Assembly (NCBI GenBank): GCA_964576265.1
Contig: CAZNVB010000087.1
Coordinates: forward strand, 1-9,109
Length of the DNA: 9,109 nt
Direction: 5' to 3'
Origin: CAZNVB01 sp964576265
GTDB lineage: Bacteria; Acidobacteriota; Aminicenantia; Aminicenantales; UBA8522
Positions 6,297 to 9,109 of the stretch are shown piece after piece. The position numbers and the translations under genes are program-made. Within the stretch, counting starts at the first letter, position 1, and each line of letters opens with the position of its first letter. The notes below the pieces were generated by a model. It was not told where the DNA came from and ran no database searches. It saw nothing but the letters and a program-made list of their open reading frames with translations.

Positions 6297-7555
6297 GACG
6301 CATCGGAAACTTCACTCTCCGGCAGCTGGCCAGGCAATACGAGGCGGATCTCTTCGCTGATTTTCTTCCCTTCCTCGATCAATACGTTGTCGATCACGAG
6401 CGCGGCGGCTTCATGACCAATGTCGACCGCGACGGGAGGCGGCACAACACGATTAAGAATACCTGGTACTGCGGCCGGGGCATCTGGGTCTACTCTTTTC
6501 TTTACAATAACTTGGAGAAAAAGCAGAGCTATCTCGATGTGGCCGAAAAATCGGTCCGCTTCATTCTCCGCCACGCCCCGGAGGACGACCGGCTGTGGGC
6601 CCCGGAGTTCACCGAAGAGGGCGAGCCCATCGCTCTCGAGGGTCAGTTCATCGGCGGAAAATATTATCCGGTGAGCGCTGAGGTTTCGGGAGACCTGTTC
6701 ATTGCCAACGGCCTGGCCGAGTTTTCCTGGGCGGCGGGCGATTCTAGCTACTGGGATCTGGCCAAAGATATCGTCCTCAAATGCGTCCGGGTTTTCGACC
6801 GGCCCGATTATGCGCCGACCGCGCCGCAGGTTTATCTCGGCAAAGAGGCCCCGGTCATGCCGGGAGCGCGGATCATGGGCGTTTCCATGCTCCTCCTCAA
6901 CGTCACCCAGCAGATGCTCGCCCGGCGGGACGATCCCGAGCTTCGCGCCGTCAACCAGCGCGCCGTGGACGCCGTCCTGACCAAGCATTACAACCCCGAA
7001 TACGATCTTCTCAACGAAGTCCTCAACCACGATTGGTCGCGGCCGGAGAACGTCTACCGCCACCTCGTTTACACCGGCCATGCCATCGAAACGATGTGGA
7101 TGCTGCTCTATGAGGCTCACCGCCGGAACGATAAGGAACTTTTCCGGCTGGCGGAAAGGCTTTTCCGGCGCCACGTCGAAGTCGCCTGGGATCCCGTCTT
7201 CGGCGGGTTCTTCAGGGGACTCAAGGACGTTTACGCCAACCTCTGGATCCTGGACAAGCCGCTGTGGACTCAGGAGGAGGTTCTGATCGGGACGCTCTTT
7301 CTCATCGAGCACACGGGTTCGGAGTGGGCGCAGGAGTGGTTCAGCCGGACATTCGAGTTCGTCCAGGAAAAATATTCTTTGCGGCGGCACGGTTTTGCCC
7401 TCTATGACGATTGGCCCGACCGGCTGGTGACTTTTGTTCGCCATCACACCCGGGTGGAAATCTTCCATCATCCCCGGCATTTGATGCAGAACCTGATCAG
7501 CCTTCGGAATCTGCTCGGCCGGCGCGGCCGGCCATCCGGTTTTTTGGATTCTTGA
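6293..7555 (+). CDS. AGE-family (N-acylglucosamine 2-epimerase / cellobiose 2-epimerase-like) sugar epimerase or isomerase
   Basis: A 420-residue protein of typical length for the AGE superfamily, an (alpha/alpha)6 barrel. Family landmarks are present in order: NTWYCGRGIWVYS with R62, SGDLFIANGLAEF (132-144), YTGHAIETMWML with H263 and E266, KPLWTQEEVLIG (322-333), and FHHPRHLMQNL (391-401), where H392 is at the place of the C-terminal catalytic His. R62, H263, E266 and H392 correspond to active-site residues of YihS and cellobiose 2-epimerase. Around 190-203 (PGARIMGVSMLLLN) I see no His where YihS-type enzymes have one, so the substrate may differ. No signal peptide, so it is probably cytoplasmic, unlike its neighbours. 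It overlaps the TPR gene by ATGA. The substrate is unknown: N-acetylglucosamine, mannose, cellobiose or another free sugar. Confidence 0.9.
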   Translation: MRRIGNFTLRQLARQYEADLFADFLPFLDQYVVDHERGGFMTNVDRDGRRHNTIKNTWYCGRGIWVYSFLYNNLEKKQSYLDVAEKSVRFILRHAPEDDRLWAPEFTEEGEPIALEGQFIGGKYYPVSAEVSGDLFIANGLAEFSWAAGDSSYWDLAKDIVLKCVRVFDRPDYAPTAPQVYLGKEAPVMPGARIMGVSMLLLNVTQQMLARRDDPELRAVNQRAVDAVLTKHYNPEYDLLNEVLNHDWSRPENVYRHLVYTGHAIETMWMLLYEAHRRNDKELFRLAERLFRRHVEVAWDPVFGGFFRGLKDVYANLWILDKPLWTQEEVLIGTLFLIEHTGSEWAQEWFSRTFEFVQEKYSLRRHGFALYDDWPDRLVTFVRHHTRVEIFHHPRHLMQNLISLRNLLGRRGRPSGFLDS

Positions 7556-7595
7556 CCCGCCGCGAAAACGCGCGCGTGAAAGGAACGATTCCGCT

Positions 7596-9109
7596 ATGGT
7601 GTCGTGTCGATTTTTAAAGCCGACGGTCAAAAAAGAGAACGAACCAGCCGGGCTTTTTTTGGCCGTCCTTCTTGCCGTTTTTGTTCTCGGCCTTTTCGGT
7701 TTCGCCTGTAAGAAAGCCGCGCGGACGGAGGCGAGACGATGGCGGACGATCTCCGCAGTCTGTCTCCTTGACGGGCCGGCCTACCGGAACAAAGGCCATG
7801 TCCTTGACATTCTGAACGGGGTCGAGCGCTCTCTTTCTCCCCACCTCGCCGTCCTGCCGTTTATTCCGTTTTTAAGCTTCCGGGAAGGGCACGAAGCGGA
7901 AGATCTCCTCGAGTTCTTTGAGGCGGCCCGATGGAAATCGGCCCATCTGGTGATCGGCCTGACCGAAAACGCGGCGGATGGAAAGATCTATCATTCCGCC
8001 CTTCTCATCGGCCCGCAGGGTGAGATCCTCGGCAAATACCGAAAAACCCACCGCGTCGCCTGGGACGACGAGTTTGCCCTGGGCGATGACCTCCCCGTGT
8101 TTGAGACGGCGTTCGGCAAGATCGGCCTGACGATCGGTTCGGATTTCTATTTTCCCGAAATCTACGAAGTCCTGAGGATGAAGGGCGCCGAAGTGCTTGT
8201 CTGGCAGCACTTCCCGGAAAGACTGCGCGAGCATTTTCAGTGGTTTCCCCTTCTCTATGCCAGGGCGATGGATTCCCACGCCTTCCTGGTGACGGCCCAT
8301 TACGCCGACCCGAGGACCTATATCACCAACAACTACGAATACGGGATGAAAGGGGCGGCTTTCGGCCGGAGCATGATCATCGACCGCTCGGGGACGATCC
8401 GGGCCGATACGGGCTACAGGCACGGCGTGGCTTCGCTCCAGCTCGATCTTGAGGAGAAGAAAATCGACGTCTATCCGATGACCCCGAATTTCGAGAATCT
8501 TTTTTACGTGCCGAATAACGGCGGCCGGGCGGCGTTCCGCCCGATCGCCGAGCCGTGGGAGAAGCCGGCGGAGCCCGAATTCAAAAAGAGGCGGGCCCGA
8601 ATCGCCGTTGCCTATGCGCCGGCGAGCGAGATGTGGCGCGACGGGGAATACCCGGCGACGATCATCGAACTTCTCGGGCGAGTCCGGGAGTTTAAGCCCG
8701 ACCTCGTCCTTTTTTCCGAGAACAGCATCCGGAAGACCGACGACCCCGAAGTTCAGAGGGGCCTGCGGGACATTTCCCGCTGGGCCGGGGCCGAGCGTTC
8801 GTATGTCGTCATCGGCGGCGTCGGGGACGAGGAATATCCCAACGGCGCGGCGCGTATCTGGGACCGGAGCGGCCGGCTCGTCTATTCCCAACCGATTTAC
8901 TGGATGGCGGGAGCCGAGACGCTCCGCGTCCTGGACACCGATTTCGCCCGCATCGCCACCCATACCTGCGGCGATCTTTTCCAGTTTCCGATCGACCGCG
9001 TCCTGGCGCTCCAGGGAGCCGAGCTCATCCTCGACCCGAGCCAGATGTGGGGACCGGACGGCTATCATAACGAGCTTCTTCTCCGCGCCCGGGCGATCGA
9101 CAACGGATG
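7596..9109 (+). CDS. Membrane-anchored tandem nitrilase-fold (carbon-nitrogen hydrolase) protein with degenerate active sites (partial, 3' end outside window)
   Basis: The frame is open from the ATG at 7596 to the right edge (504 codons). Residues 19-37 are a hydrophobic segment ending at C38 (FGFAC), an imperfect lipobox, so the protein is a lipoprotein or has an N-terminal anchor. Two nitrilase-fold domains follow. Domain 1 (about 52-293) has the usual order of strands, ALLIGPQGEILGKYRKTH with K150, and IGLTIGSDFYFPE, but F89 sits where the catalytic Glu should be (LPFIPF) and G181 where the Cys should be. Domain 2 (about 334 to the edge) keeps E375 (LVLFSEN) and C458 (THTCGD), but the Lys position is I434 in YSQPIYW. 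The family hydrolyses amides or nitriles with Glu-Lys-Cys; activity here is doubtful. The gene follows the epimerase by 40 bp; GGA 11 bp upstream is a weak ribosome binding site. Confidence 0.85.
   Translation, partial: MVSCRFLKPTVKKENEPAGLFLAVLLAVFVLGLFGFACKKAARTEARRWRTISAVCLLDGPAYRNKGHVLDILNGVERSLSPHLAVLPFIPFLSFREGHEAEDLLEFFEAARWKSAHLVIGLTENAADGKIYHSALLIGPQGEILGKYRKTHRVAWDDEFALGDDLPVFETAFGKIGLTIGSDFYFPEIYEVLRMKGAEVLVWQHFPERLREHFQWFPLLYARAMDSHAFLVTAHYADPRTYITNNYEYGMKGAAFGRSMIIDRSGTIRADTGYRHGVASLQLDLEEKKIDVYPMTPNFENLFYVPNNGGRAAFRPIAEPWEKPAEPEFKKRRARIAVAYAPASEMWRDGEYPATIIELLGRVREFKPDLVLFSENSIRKTDDPEVQRGLRDISRWAGAERSYVVIGGVGDEEYPNGAARIWDRSGRLVYSQPIYWMAGAETLRVLDTDFARIATHTCGDLFQFPIDRVLALQGAELILDPSQMWGPDGYHNELLLRARAIDNG

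Noticed and set aside
7517..7545. GGCCGG/CCGGCC hairpin followed by six T near the end of the epimerase gene
   Set aside because: The T-tract is 6 nt away from the stem and the whole element lies inside the coding region; it would cut the gene short before its stop and is probably chance in GC-rich sequence.
7561..7572. CGCG-AAAA-CGCG mini-palindrome before the nitrilase-like gene
   Set aside because: Only 4 bp of stem, no T-tract; common by chance at this base composition.
6158..7630. Long antisense open frame of 490 codons opposite the epimerase and TPR genes
   Set aside because: It lies opposite two well-supported family proteins, has no recognisable motif, and arises from GC-rich codon bias.
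7872..9068. Antisense open frame of 398 codons opposite the nitrilase-like gene
   Set aside because: It is a shadow of the plus-strand frame, which shows clear nitrilase-fold motifs; the antisense product looks like low-complexity Arg/Pro/Gly-rich sequence.

Overview
The window looks like chromosomal DNA of a GC-rich, free-living bacterium. Genes are densely packed and often overlap by 4 bp (ATGA). Promoters are sigma70-like, the one tRNA carries an encoded CCA, and several products are predicted to be exported. The mix of a secreted CocE-type hydrolase, a carboxypeptidase-regulatory/TPR protein and an AGE-family sugar epimerase reminds me of Acidobacteriota or Candidatus Aminicenantes-type genomes, but that placement is inference only. 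No phage, transposon, CRISPR or plasmid functions are visible.

Left part (1-2945): a secreted alpha/beta hydrolase of the CocE/NonD class, most like alpha-amino acid ester hydrolases, reads leftward from 1726 and leaves the window at base 1. It is divergent from a PfkB-family carbohydrate kinase at 1935-2945. The 208 bp between them holds two back-to-back promoters and a perfect 10-bp inverted repeat that begins at the predicted transcription start of the hydrolase.

Middle (3098-5219): a tRNA-Ala(CGC) gene is followed after 13 bp by a six-helix NicO/UreH-like membrane protein with a histidine-rich loop. That gene overlaps, by ATGA, a Mut7-C type PIN/zinc-ribbon protein. Next come a YbjQ-family small protein with a perfect Shine-Dalgarno sequence and a small membrane protein. 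A stem followed by a T-tract, overlapping the last stop codon, probably ends this transcription unit.

Right part (5269-9109): a consensus-like promoter (TTGAAA-17-TATAAT) precedes an exported carboxypeptidase-regulatory/TPR protein, an AGE-family epimerase/isomerase that overlaps it by ATGA, and after 40 bp a membrane-anchored protein with two tandem nitrilase-fold domains that runs off the right edge. Neither nitrilase domain keeps the full Glu-Lys-Cys triad: the first has only the Lys, the second has the Glu and Cys but no Lys.

The strongest leads are the doubly degenerate tandem nitrilase protein, the conserved carboxylate cluster in the left hydrolase, the divergent control region with its inverted repeat, and the tRNA-to-mRNA junction.
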